DNA from: Patiria miniata
Lineage: Eukaryota > Echinodermata > Asteroidea > Valvatida > Asterinidae
Assembly (NCBI RefSeq): GCF_015706575.1
Contig: NW_024037074.1
Span: 28,385,334 to 28,449,333, forward strand
Length of the DNA stretch: 64,000 nt
Direction: 5' to 3'
In this document: positions 34,186-45,389 of the stretch, one piece after another
Layout: each line of letters begins with the position of its first letter
How positions within the stretch are numbered: the stretch's first letter is position 1
The notes under the pieces: model-generated
The model's input: the letters and a program-made list of their open reading frames with translations, nothing else
Told to the model about the DNA's origin: nothing
The model's database searches: none
Made by a program: the position numbers and the translations under genes

Positions 34186-34514
34186 GTGTGATGATGTTTA
34201 ATTGATTCTATCATGACCGTGGAAAGGGCGTGCCGTCACATAAGAAAAATAATGTAATTCGGTCTCCTTTCCAAACTTTTATCGGCAGGCAAAACAATAA
34301 TACTAACAAGTGTGGATTGCCCGTAGTTGCCATGGCAACAGATTTAGAAAGAACCCACCTTTTTATTTACATGTTATCCCCTTGCTCTTGGATAGGCCAA
34401 TGCCGACACATTCTCTGAATAATGATTCCTCCAAATTATGTCTCGTATACAAGTTCTTCATTTTATGTAGTGATTTTGGTTGTAATTTTAGGCCCTGAAT
34501 TGTTTTCCTTTCAG

Positions 34515-35351
34515 ATGAAGATCTGCGTGGCCACCATTCTGTCAATCGCCCTCCTTCTGGGTAACTCTGTCAAGCTCCGAGCTTCCGTTACTGGGCCGGT
34601 TCCCTCGGATGGCGATGGTCCTGCATCTCAGGTGTGTCAGCAGTGCTGCCAGGGACCTGCTGCAATACCCGGAATACCAGGTCTGCCTGGGCCAGCAGGA
34701 CCGATGGGGCCGTACGGTCAGCCGGGGTCAAAGGGCGATGCAGGTCAGCAAGGTGAGAATGGCCCTATTGGACCTATGGGTGAGCGGGGAGCTCCTGGGA
34801 ACACTGGGTCTAAAGGTGATGATGGGATTGGTCTGCCCGGCAAGATAGGTCCGAGAGGGCTACCTGGTTTTGTTGGAGGAACTGGGGAAACTGGTGTCAA
34901 AGGTCAGAAGGGTGAGCCAGGGGAGACACCAGACGATTTAAACCAGCGGGTAGCATTCACCGTGGTGAGGACGAGCGACTCGGATGAATCTACAAGTTCC
35001 GTCACCCATTTGCCCTTCCAGCAGACCGTGATGCTTCTACCAGGTACCAGTTTTGATCTCGAAACCGGTACGTTCACTTGTGGTGTGCCGGGCACCTACG
35101 TATTTACGTTTTCTGTTCTTAAGCATAGTAACAGCGGTCAACTTGTCATCCATCATGTTAAAAACAACTACAAGGTGATCACCACCTATGGTGAATCAAA
35201 TCAACGAGGTCAGTTGTCTGGAAGCGCAGTGCTGGTTCTGCAGCGTGGAGATACGGTGTATGTTACCATGTACGGTAGGGCGCGGAGTCATAGCACCGAG
35301 CACTACACCTCATTCAGTGGCTTCCTCCTTTATCCGGAGTCAGTTAATTAA
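34515..35351 (+). CDS. Secreted collagen-stalk C1q-head protein, copy 3
   Basis: Intact 278-residue paralogue: signal peptide, CQQCC cluster at 41-45, collagen 53-138 with the GI break at 104-105, and a C1q head from about 145. The start codon follows CCTTTCAG directly. In the head it differs from copy 2 mainly at residues 154-165 (SDSDESTSSVTH), 172-173 (VM), 204-212 (HSNSGQLVI), 225-227 (YGE) and 253-261, while the core strands are unchanged. TAATTAATTAATAAATAA follows, with a CATAAATATACA 3' UTR. It sits between the long TE-filled intron and a Ty3/gypsy insertion that starts 387 bases after the stop, so its 3' end may be affected by the LTR. Role as for copy 2, by homology. Confidence 0.9.
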   Translation: MKICVATILSIALLLGNSVKLRASVTGPVPSDGDGPASQVCQQCCQGPAAIPGIPGLPGPAGPMGPYGQPGSKGDAGQQGENGPIGPMGERGAPGNTGSKGDDGIGLPGKIGPRGLPGFVGGTGETGVKGQKGEPGETPDDLNQRVAFTVVRTSDSDESTSSVTHLPFQQTVMLLPGTSFDLETGTFTCGVPGTYVFTFSVLKHSNSGQLVIHHVKNNYKVITTYGESNQRGQLSGSAVLVLQRGDTVYVTMYGRARSHSTEHYTSFSGFLLYPESVN

Positions 35352-35738
35352 TTAATAAATAATCACCACGCATAAATATACAAGAGCAGTGCTGCCCCCC
35401 CCCCCCCAACCAAATGAGCGGGTTTTTATTTGGCCGAAACAATAACCAATGATTTAACAGAAATAATGTTCAATGTAATAATAATAAACAAAATGTCTTC
35501 TAAGGGTACCATTAACAAGAATGATAAAATGATTAATTTTAAATAACACGTTTAGCATTGATATATCAAAACAGTTTACAAAACATCAACACTACTTTAA
35601 AAAAAAAATCTTTCAAAATAAGATAACAATAATACTCCCATTTTTTTAAGGAACAATTTTCAGCCGTGATTGAAAAATTCCAAATTCATAAATCTTTCTC
35701 AATTAAGCTGAAAGTCTATTCCGCCGATGCATACATGG

Positions 35739-36182
35739 TGTAGTGACATGTACATGTGTATATAATTAAGTGTTTGTTCTTTTAGCTCCAACAGGCGTTC
35801 CATACAAATAAGTATGTTAATAAGTTTTGGTTGCCATAGGCACCGGAGTTCACTCTCGCTGTGCTGCGTTTGCGCAGTGTGACATGTTGGTGACCTTTCA
35901 CTTATCGTTTTCATTCTGCTTTGTACAAGTCTTATTCCAACGTTGAAAGTTTCCTCAACCAAGTTTTATTCAGTCAATTGATGTGTGCTTAAACCTACTG
36001 ACTTTCCAGAAGTTTGTTAATCATTGGATAGCAGGTGCATGACGAACTTGTGAGTTTTGAGAGCATTAAACCTTGTAAACAACCAACATTTTGTGTGCCG
36101 TTTTTCACGACTTGTAAGCACAGACACGAGGCTTGATAAACAGTAGTAGAACTCATTTCGGGAGAAAACACGAATTACTACA
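35739..36182 (+). repeat. 5' LTR of the Ty3/gypsy fossil
   Basis: 444 bp, TGTAGTGACATG to AATTACTACA, matching the 3' LTR base for base as far as can be read. Preceded by ATGG. Confidence 0.9.
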
Positions 36183-36240
36183 CTGGTGACCCTGTTTTGA
36201 ACAATTGTGACCTTCTGCACAAGCCATGTCTGTGGAAGTT

Positions 36241-39200
36241 CCCAGACAGCAAGTATACGTCGATCCGACGTCGGCAAAGGTCGGCGACGTCGCCCGTGGG
36301 CGTACGACGTCTGTCCGACGTCCGAAATGGGTCAGAGATTTCCATATTTGCCTTACGTCGGAAAAAGGTTGGACACTTTGGTCATCATAACGTCTGTTTA
36401 ACGTTGAAAGTTTGACGTCAGTAAGCCGTCAGATTTATAACGTTAATAAGACGTCAAATAAAGGTCATCACATCACGTCGGGAATAGGTCAGACATTTTG
36501 GTCATTATAACGTCTGTTTAATGTTGAAGATGTGACGTTGGTAAGCCGTCGGAAATTTAACGTTAATAAGACGTCAAATAAAGTCAATCACATTACATCA
36601 GCACGGCGTCGAAATCTTGAGTCGAACTAACGTCAGATTATGGTCACATATGATGGTTTGGAGATTTCCATATTTGCCTTACGTCGGAAAAAGGTTGGAC
36701 ACTTTGGTCATCATAACGTCTGTTTAACGTTGAAAGTTTGACGTCAGTAAGCCGTCAGATTTATAACGTTAATAAGACGTCAAATAAAGGTCATCTCATC
36801 ACGTCGGGAACAGGTCAGACTTTTTAGTCATCATGACGTCTGTCTAACGTTGACAATGTTTCGTTGGTAGGCCGTCAGAATTGTAACGTTGGTAAGACGT
36901 AAAATAAAGTCAATCACATTACGTCAGCACGGCGTCGAAATCTTGAGTCGAACTAACGTCAGATTATGGTCACATATGATGGTTTGGAGTTGCAAATCTG
37001 CCGTGTGCCGGACGTTAACTTATGGTCACCAGTTCGACGTCAGATTGGCCTGGCAAATCAGGTCATTTGGACGTCACAGTTGGATGGTCATCGCTGTGAC
37101 GTCAGTCTTGCGTTGCACATCTGACCTCAATAGGACGTCAAATTGTGGTCAGCACTCCCATGACGTCTTTGAGATGTTGGGCTTTTTGGCCACGGCCGCT
37201 GAAGTACACACAAAGATAACGACCGTTAAACGACGTCTTTAAGACGTCGTGTGCCAACGCTGGTAGTGTCCGGTAGTGCGCACGCGCCTGTGTGCATGCG
37301 CTCCACGTAACCTTATTGGTCGATGAAAACCGTGCGATGTGATGAGTGCGTGCGTGTCTGTCGGGCGCGTAGTACTAGTACTAGAGAGTATGCCTTGCAT
37401 ACAGTGTGAATTCGAAGCGAACCATCATTAAGCTGCTATATAGTTGCATCTGACAAGTTTGAATATCCGTTAAAACTGCTGTGGGAAAAGAATGTCATGT
37501 CTGTAGACATGGTTGCCCAAAATGAACAAGTTTTGTGCACCGTTTCAATGCTAATCGTCTACTGTTGTCAAGATTGTGTTCTGCGATGGACGTTCCCAGC
37601 TGATCTCAAGCTTCAAGATACTGTGACCCTCAAGATACATGGAACAAGCACACTGCCGTTTTCGATTAAACCGCTAGCATCGCAGCTGTCAAGATTGTAC
37701 TTGTTTTATGAGCGGCCCTTGCAATGTAGGCCTACTGAAAAGGTAAGTTTCAAACGACTGTTACTGAGTTACCATGCAAGGAGTTGCAATTTCTTTTGAG
37801 GACAGTGTTGGGTAGTCTTGAAAGGTCATCCTGATTTATATCTAGAATACAGTTTTCCTGAAAGTGCACAATTAAAATTCAAGGGGAAAATAGATGCTAT
37901 TGTCAATTCTTATTTCACTGTCAAAGCTACACTATCAGTGTCCTTTATTGAAACATTAGAGAAGTAAGCTACTCAGTAGTCGTGCATGATTTGCCCGATT
38001 TTCATCATCGTTTCCAAGCTTATCATTTCATAGTGGAACATGAATTTAGAAACAACTGTAAGTTTTGACTTGAAAATTTGTAACTTTTGACTTGAAAAGT
38101 AACAGTGCGATCAGCTGGTTTACCAGCAAGAACACCGAATGGCTGAAGCATTCAATTGAGGACTCATGTTAAAAACAATCCGTCAATTTTACGCACACCT
38201 CAACATGAGGAAAGAATGTACACTTTGATCATTGATAACTTAGAACTCTAAAATTAATTGTTAATGAAACGAGAAGCGCACCCAGGCTTTTGCTTGGGAT
38301 GGGGGGCTCACGGTATCTTTTTTTTTTTTTTGAAGTTACAATTTAAAGGAAAAAATCCCCAAATTGTTTGAAGTTGATGGCACCACTTACTCCTCCATTA
38401 TATTACTCGAAAATACACTGAAATAGGCGAAGTCGTGGGACTAGAATATATATAAAAGGAACCTCTTGGGGGGGTCAAGCTTTCTAAAAGTAAAATTGAT
38501 GTGCACTTGGATTTGGCTAACATGAATTGTGTTTTTAACAGTTACAAGTCATCGTTATTTATAAAACAGATGTGCTCGTATACAAAAAAGTTCATCATTA
38601 CTTTAATTTTCTTTTCCAGATCTCTGCTTTGTTCAAGTGATGGAGAAGAGACATACTACCTAAGCCCTTCTACTACTACTACCCGTGGCAACCTTCACCA
38701 TCAAAGACAGCATCACGTCGGCCTGATGTCGTTTACCTGCACAAATCTTCAAAAAGTGGATTAGAGCTCATGTCTGTGCTGGCTTCTCTTTAAGTCTTTT
38801 TTTTTCTTCAAAGTTATTGAACTTAAAAGGCATCGTACGTAATGGTCAACGTTGACATGCTTGTTATGAGCATTATTTTATTTAGAAATTTAATTTCCGG
38901 TTATGTTGGACTGATGAAAGAAATATGTTTTGGAATTTTTGTCCCGTATTAACGCCATCGTACAAACAACGTTGAAATGACGTAAGAAATAAGGTCGGAC
39001 AATGAGTGAAATGAAGTTTGCCCAACGTTCAGATTAACGTACAAACAACGTTGGGCCAACGTGAATCAGCAGTGCAAGTTTACGTTGGACAAACGTTGGT
39101 GTTTGACGTTAGTATGACGTGGAAATTTGGGTTAGTAATTGAGCGAAAAGACGTCTACCAAACGTTTAACGCTAACGTACAAACAACGTTGTTTTGACGT

Positions 39201-39565
39201 AAAAATACGGTCGGAAAAATGAGTGAAATAGACGTTTGTCCAACGTTCGGGCCGACGTAAAAACAATGTTAGGCCAACGTTGATATGACGTGAAAAGAAG
39301 GTTGGGAAATAAGCGCAACGACGTTGATCCAATGTTAATGCCAACTTACAAACAACGTTGGTATGACGTAACATATAAGGTCGGAAAATGGATGAAGTAA
39401 CGTCTGTCCAACGTTCCAGGCAACGTACAAACAACGTTAGGCCAACGTGAATCAGCAGTGCAAGTTTACGTTGGACTGACGTTGGTGTCTGACGTTGACC
39501 CAACGTGTCCTTCGTGAATTCGTGACGTTGAGTTAACGTCGGATTGACGTATGCTTGCTGTCTGG
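36241..39565. mobile_element. 3.3 kb DNA transposon with ACGT-repeat ends, nested in the gypsy fossil
   Basis: Terminal inverted repeats CCCAGACAGCAAGTATACGT (left) and the mirrored ACGTATGCTTGCTGTCTGG (right), similar for about 35 bases. GTT flanks both sides (36238-36240 and 39566-39568), a 2-3 bp target duplication. Both subterminal regions (36241-37260 and 38820-39545) are filled with GACGT and AACGTT phrases; on the left a 322-bp unit is tandemly repeated (36338 and 36659). The middle is gene-like rather than transposase-like. Superfamily not recognised. Confidence 0.75.
37400..37741 (+). other. Gene-like exon inside the nested transposon
   Basis: Between the two ACGT arrays lies unique sequence with a frame open from 37497 (MSVDMVAQNEQVLCTV) that ends at a strong donor, AAAAG/GTAAGT (GT at 37742). 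A matching terminal exon may start after TTTTCCAG at 38619 and run toward 38790. The peptide (FPADLKLQDTVTLKIHG, LYLFYERPLQCRP) was not recognised and shows no transposase motif. It may be a captured host exon or a spliced gene of the element. Translation is uncertain. Confidence 0.35.
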
Positions 39566-39568
39566 GTT

Positions 39569-40486
39569 AAACCTGATGGGACAGAGGGTACACCGCCTCC
39601 AACTTCACCTCCCTCTAACCCATTTCAACCGCCTGTCATGCCGATGCAAGCTGCAGTAAGCCTCAAACTCCCTCCATTTTGGCCTAATGACCCAACCCTG
39701 TGGTTTACCCAGGTGGAGGCTCAGTTTGTCATCCGCCATATCACTACCCAGGAGACTCGTTTTGCCTACGTTATCGGATCTTTGCAACCGGAGGTCGCAC
39801 AAGAGGTGCGGGATATCCTGATTACACCCCCATCCACGGACTGCTACGATAAGCTGAAATCTGAACTCATTCGTCGCACTTCAGTTTCTGAGCAGAAACG
39901 ATTACACCAGCTGCTTACTTCAGAGGAATTGGGAGATCGCAAGCCCTCGCAGTTGTTGCGGCGCATGCACCAGCTTTTGGGGGACAACAAGCTGGAGGAG
40001 AGGATTTTGAAGCAGTTGTTTGTACAGCGACTTCCCCACACCGTCCAGTCCATTTTGGCCTCCACAGCGGACACTGTGGGAATTGGAGCACTGGCAGATT
40101 TGGCTGACAAAATTGTCGAGGTGTCTGCCCACTCTACGCCGGCATCGCAAATTTCCACGGTTTCTTCACCACCCCTCCACCCCCCGCAACGACACGCCTC
40201 CCCTGAGGTACTCACTCTGCACGCAAAGGTTGATGACCTGACTCGGCAAGTGCAGGCCTTGACTTTTCAGCTACAGGGCATGCAGCGACAAGGCCGTCCC
40301 CGCTCTTCCTCCCGCAGTCGACCTAGACAACGTAGTCCAACCCCTTCTGCGGATAACCAGCCATCCGGTGACCGCCAATGCTGGTATCATTGGAAGTACG
40401 GAACTAATGCACGAAAATGCACCAGTCCTTGTTCGCGACGCACAGAACCACAGCGGAACCAGGAAAACGGCCAAGCCAACGACTAG
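39569..40486 (+). mobile_element. Gag region of the Ty3/gypsy fossil
   Basis: A Pro-rich start, then a capsid-like part (LPPFWPNDPTLWFTQVEAQF; retrotransposon gag pattern WF...E..F) and a basic Arg/Ser tail with the CHCC box CWYHWKYGTNARKCTSPC. It overlaps the protease frame, an arrangement for which related elements use frameshifting or read-through. The nested transposon sits at its upstream edge. Confidence 0.85.
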
Positions 40487-43400
40487 CGGCGACAGGTCGG
40501 TCTGGCAGCGATACAACAAGTCGCCTCTTCCATGTAACTGACAAGGCCACAGGCACTCGTTTCCTAGTTGACACCGGCGCTGAGGTGAGTGTTTTGCCAC
40601 GCAGTCACAAATCACGAGCTCAACCCACTTCTATACAGCTACAAGCGGTCAATCACTCACCTATTGTAACTTACGGCGAGAAGTCACTAACTTTAGATTT
40701 GGGACTTCGCCGAGTATTCCGTTGGGTTTTTATTGTTGCCGACTTGCCAACCCCTATTATTGGAGCTGATTTTCTTCGGCAGTTCAACCTACTAGTCGAT
40801 GTAAAGAACCAGCGACTTGTCGATTCCATAACTAGTCTTGCCATACAAGGAATAATGTCTGGTACCCCGTCCGCGAGCCCCATGTTTGTGAATGCAGCTT
40901 CATCACAATACGACGAGCTCCTTAGCCGGTATCCCGATGTAGTGCGTCCTGTGTATAAGCAAACGGAGGTACAGCACAACATCACGCACCACATCGAAAC
41001 TCATGGCCCCCGGTTGCGGCTAGACCCCGTCGACTTGCCCCGGACAGACTACCACTTGCCAAGGCTGAGTTTGACCATATGCTTAGCCTTGGAATTGTTC
41101 GCCCTTCCAGTAGCGAATGGTCCTCTCCGTTGCACATGGTGCCTAAGTCAACTCCCGGGGATTGGCGTCCGTGTGGTGATTACCGCGCCCTCAACAAGAA
41201 CACCATTCCGGACTGCTACCCAATTCCACACCTGCAGGATTTTTCCTCCAACCTTCACGGGTGCACGTTGTTCTCCAAGATTGATTTGGTACGCGCCTAC
41301 CATCAAATACCAGTGGAACCAACAGACATCCGTAAGACTGCCATCACTACACCGTTTGGATTATTCGAGTTTGTGCGCATGCCCTTTGGGCTCCGCAATG
41401 CGGCACAGACTTTCCAAAGGTTCGTCGACGAGGTAACCCGTGGTTTACCATTTGTCTTCGCCTACATTGACGATCTGCTGGTAGCGAGCTCATCAGAGGC
41501 TGAACACAAAGAACACCTTCGACTCCTGTTCGACCGCCTCTCGCAATATGGCATAGTCATAAACCCCCACAAATGCCAGTTCGGCGTGCCATCCCTCTCC
41601 TTCCTCGGTCATCTCGTCAACCAGCATGGAGTCTGTCCTTTGCCTGACAAGGTGCAAGTCATCAGAGATTTCCCGGAACCGGCATCGCTGAGTAAGTTGC
41701 GGGAATTTCTTGGCCTCATCAATTTCTACAGGCGTTTTGTTCCCCACTGTGCATACATTCTCCAGCCCCTGACCGACCTGCTCAAGAACAGGAGGAAGAA
41801 AAACGAGCCGATTCAGTTAGGGCCGAACGAGCAGCTAGCTTTCGAGCGTGTGAAAGCTGCATTGGCCGACGCAACACTCCTAGTCCACCCACAGACTGAC
41901 GCAACGTTATGCCTCTTAGTCGACGCATCGGACAAGGCCGTGGGCGGTGTTCTCCAGCAACACGTTAAGGGTGTTTGGCAACCACTGTCGTTTTTCTCCA
42001 AGCGCCTCCAACCAGCGGAAACCCGCTACAGTACTTTTGGTAGAGAGCTTTTAGCTCTATACCTCGGCATCAAGTATTTCCGACACATGCTGGAGGGACG
42101 GACATTCCGCGCTTACACTGATCACAAGCCCCTTACGTACGCCCTACACTCCAAACTAGACCGCCATTCTCCTCGGGAGATTCGACAACTTGACCTCATA
42201 TCCCAGTATACCTCGGACATTAGACACATCAGCGGCCATGATAATGGAGCGGCGGATGCACTCTCTCGTCTGGAGGTTAATGCCTTACCAACGAACGCGA
42301 CTATCAATTTCGACGCCATCGCTCAAGCACAGATCGATGACGACGAGTTGAAACATCTCCCCGACACCTCTCTCCAGCTAACTGCCGTCCCCCTCCAGAC
42401 ATCGCAGGGTACCATTCTATGCGATACCTCCACAGGGACGCCTCGACCCTTCATCCCAGCCCCGTTTCGTCGAACAGTTTTTGACCTTTTGCATGGACTG
42501 TCGCACCCTAGTATCAGGACCACACAGCAGTTACTTACTGCACGGTTCGTGTGGCCTGGTATTAACAAAGACGTTCGCGCTTGGGCTAAGACTTGTCGCA
42601 AGTGCCAACAATGCAAAATTCATCGCCACATCAAGTCGCCACTTGGTACGTTCTCCACACCCGACGCACGATTCTCACACGTACACATCGATTTAGTCGG
42701 TCCCCTTCCACCGTCAGCCGGACAGTCCTACCTGCTTACGTGTGTGGATAGATTTACACGTTGGCCGGAGGCGATCCCCATTCCTGACATGACTGCTGAA
42801 ACTGTGGCCCATGCATTCGTTACCCACTGGGTTTCTCGGTTCGGTGCACCAGCTACCATCACCACCGACAGAGGACGCCAGTTCGAGTCACGACTTTTTC
42901 GAATGCTCACTGACATGCTCGGTTGTCAACGAATTCACACTACATCATATCATCCTGCTGCAAATGGGATGGTAGAGCGACTACACAGACAACTCAAGGC
43001 ATCGCTAAAGACTCATGCTAACCCACGTTGGACGGAATCTCTTCCCCTCGTCCTGTTAGGCATCAGAGCCGCTATCAAGTCAGATATCGGTTTCTCTCCA
43101 GCAGAAATGGTGTACGGTACCACAGTCAGGCTGCCTGGTGAGTTTATTGTGCCTAACAATGATCATGCTGAGTTCGACCCCAGTGTGTATGTTCACAGGC
43201 TGCGTTGTCACATGCAGGACATTCGTCCCACTCCGCCCAGGCCACAACAGCGACAATCACACATTCCAGCTGACCTAGACAAGTGCACACACGTTTTTGT
43301 TCGGCATGATGCAGTGAAAACACCCCTACAACCTCCGTATGATGGACCATTTCGCATCATCAAGCGCGCCAGCAAATACTTTGTTTGGGACCTCAACGGC

Positions 43401-43622
43401 AGACGGGATGCGGTTGCTAAGGATCGTTTGAAAGTGGCGTATCTTGACGACGACTGGACAAACGCGCATTCCCAACAGATTCGCGAGAACGCCCCCGCGA
43501 GAACTGTTTTGCCGGTTTCACAACCCCCATCGCCAGAGACGCCATCTCCTCCACAACGAGCCACCAGAGCTGGTCGACGAGTTCACTGGCCAGCCAAATA
43601 TGAACAATTCGACTGTCACTGA
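40417..43622 (+). mobile_element. Pol region of the Ty3/gypsy fossil
   Basis: Domains in order: aspartic protease (FLVDTGAEVSVLP), reverse transcriptase ([26 protein letters not shown]), RNase H ([14 protein letters not shown]), integrase with an HHCC finger ([18 protein letters not shown]) and a DDE core ([19 protein letters not shown]), then a GPY/F-like end (PYDGPFRII). Mostly open, with about one break; the family resemblance is to CsRn1-like Metaviridae. Confidence 0.9.
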
Positions 43623-43686
43623 CTGTTATTATCAACTGCTTGTATCGATTGTTTCATTTATCTCTTACAATCTAGAGGGGAGCTAC

Positions 43687-44130
43687 TGTAGTGACATGTA
43701 CATGTGTATATAATTAAGTGTTTGTTCTTTTAGCTCCAACAGGCGTTCCATACAAATAAGTATGTTAATAAGTTTTGGTTGCCATAGGCACCGGAGTTCA
43801 CTCTCGCTGTGCTGCGTTTGCGCAGTGTGACATGTTGGTGACCTTTCACTTATCGTTTTCATTCTGCTTTGTACAAGTCTTATTCCAACGTTGAAAGTTT
43901 CCTCAACCAAGTTTTATTCAGTCAATTGATGTGTGCTTAAACCTACTGACTTTCCAGAAGTTTGTTAATCATTGGATAGCAGGTGCATGACGAACTTGTG
44001 AGTTTTGAGAGCATTAAACCTTGTAAACAACCAACATTTTGTGTGCCGTTTTTCACGACTTGTAAGCACAGACACGAGGCTTGATAAACAGTAGTAGAAC
44101 TCATTTCGGGAGAAAACACGAATTACTACA
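43687..44130 (+). repeat. 3' LTR of the Ty3/gypsy fossil
   Basis: 444 bp, same ends as the 5' LTR, preceded by the purine-rich GAGGGGAGCTAC and followed by the ATGG duplicate. Confidence 0.9.
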
Positions 44131-45389
44131 ATGGTATAAGCTCGATCCTTGGATGCCTTGCTAGACTTTGGACGAACTTTCAGATGGTTGAACTTAACTT
44201 CATCACAACGTTTAGTGCGAATGTAACACTCATGAACTGATCTCAACTCCACGGTCTGAAAACTAACAAAGGATCTTGAATTCAACCCTTACCGTATTTA
44301 TAACCGGGAGCCAATGTAGTTCCTGAAGTATGGATGCCCCAGTAGTAGGGATAATCAGTCAGGCAGCAGCATTCTAAATATGTGCAGTTTCTTAAGCTGG
44401 TAAACGTATGAACCAAAAATAAGAAAAAAGCAAATAAGCTGTTCCAATAATCTAATCGGGAACTAACAAATGCATGTGTGAATAAATAATGTATTTGTTT
44501 ACATTTGCACCGCACAGATCCGTATAGGCAATAGATTTACAATTTTGAGTGCTTTTAATTTAGCTTTTCGTAAAACAGCATTGAGAAATATTAAACAAGT
44601 GTGCTTTAAAATGTTTGACAACAATTATATTTTTGTCCACTGTGGCATGGAATATTGTTAATAGAGTTTTAATAACAATGTGAACAAATAAAATATTTAA
44701 GAAAATATGTTGTTCACTTTGTTATGTGAACATGCATAATAAGTGATGACGATTTTGAAACGTACATATTTCTGCACCGGTTGGATTATTCTTAGGTGGG
44801 TGGAGACTCGCCCCGAGTCATTATTTAAACCTCGGAACGATTTTGTTTCTTGCTGAAAAGTGTATTAATTTGAATTGCACCGCAGAAGCGAATGTATTGT
44901 ATATAAATGGGTGACGTTACGTACCTTTTTCATATTACCAACCACGGCCTGTATCAAAGTGTATCCCTTTGTAATATAAAATGCTTTGTTTCTGAAAAAC
45001 TGTATACATACACTTTTTTTTTAATTAGAGTTTAGTTCAAGCTCGAACACGCTTTGTGTTTGAACTGTATTGTTGCTATATTAATAGTTTTTGGAGTGGT
45101 TCATGATCTGATGTCACTTTGTAGAGATATTTGGCTATTTCCGACTCTGTTTTTAGTGCACCCAATTTTCACAATCAGAAAACACGATTATGGCTTGGGC
45201 GCCGCCATATTAATACACACTGTAACTCATGGAACGTGTAGTTAGTGTCTCTCACAGAGCGTATCATAAATGCATGGACATACGACAAGTACGTGACAAA
45301 AATTCCTTTAGTTTAACATTTTGCAATGTGAACAAAATAACAGTTTTATAAATAGCTCAAATTTGCACTGCATTGAAGCATTTTTGCTG
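44131..45389. other. 3' flank of C1q gene 3, continued
   Basis: Continues the flank interrupted by the gypsy element. It holds the antisense LINE remnant (44140-44480) and A+T-rich sequence like 6100-6600. Beyond 44760 nothing was recognised. No gene. Confidence 0.5.

Larger units (their letters stand above)
35739..44130 (+). mobile_element. Ty3/gypsy (CsRn1-like) retroelement fossil
   Basis: 8.4 kb including a 3.3 kb nested DNA transposon; about 5.1 kb on its own, the size expected for the CsRn1 clade. It has 444-bp LTRs of equal length that look identical by eye, ATGG target duplications (35735-35738 and 44131-44134), a primer site starting TGGTGACCC at 36184 (tRNA-Trp type), gag, pol (protease, RT, RNase H, integrase with a GPY/F end) and a purine-rich tract before the 3' LTR. 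The gag Cys-His box is C-x2-H-x9-C-x3-C, the CHCC form typical of CsRn1. It looks nearly whole apart from the nested insertion, with one or two further breaks. Very young. It lies in the 3' flank of C1q gene 3. Confidence 0.85.

Noticed and set aside
36889-37242. 117-codon open frame in the ACGT-rich arm of the nested transposon
   Set aside because: Open because of tandem repeats lacking stops in this frame; not conserved in the neighbouring repeat unit.
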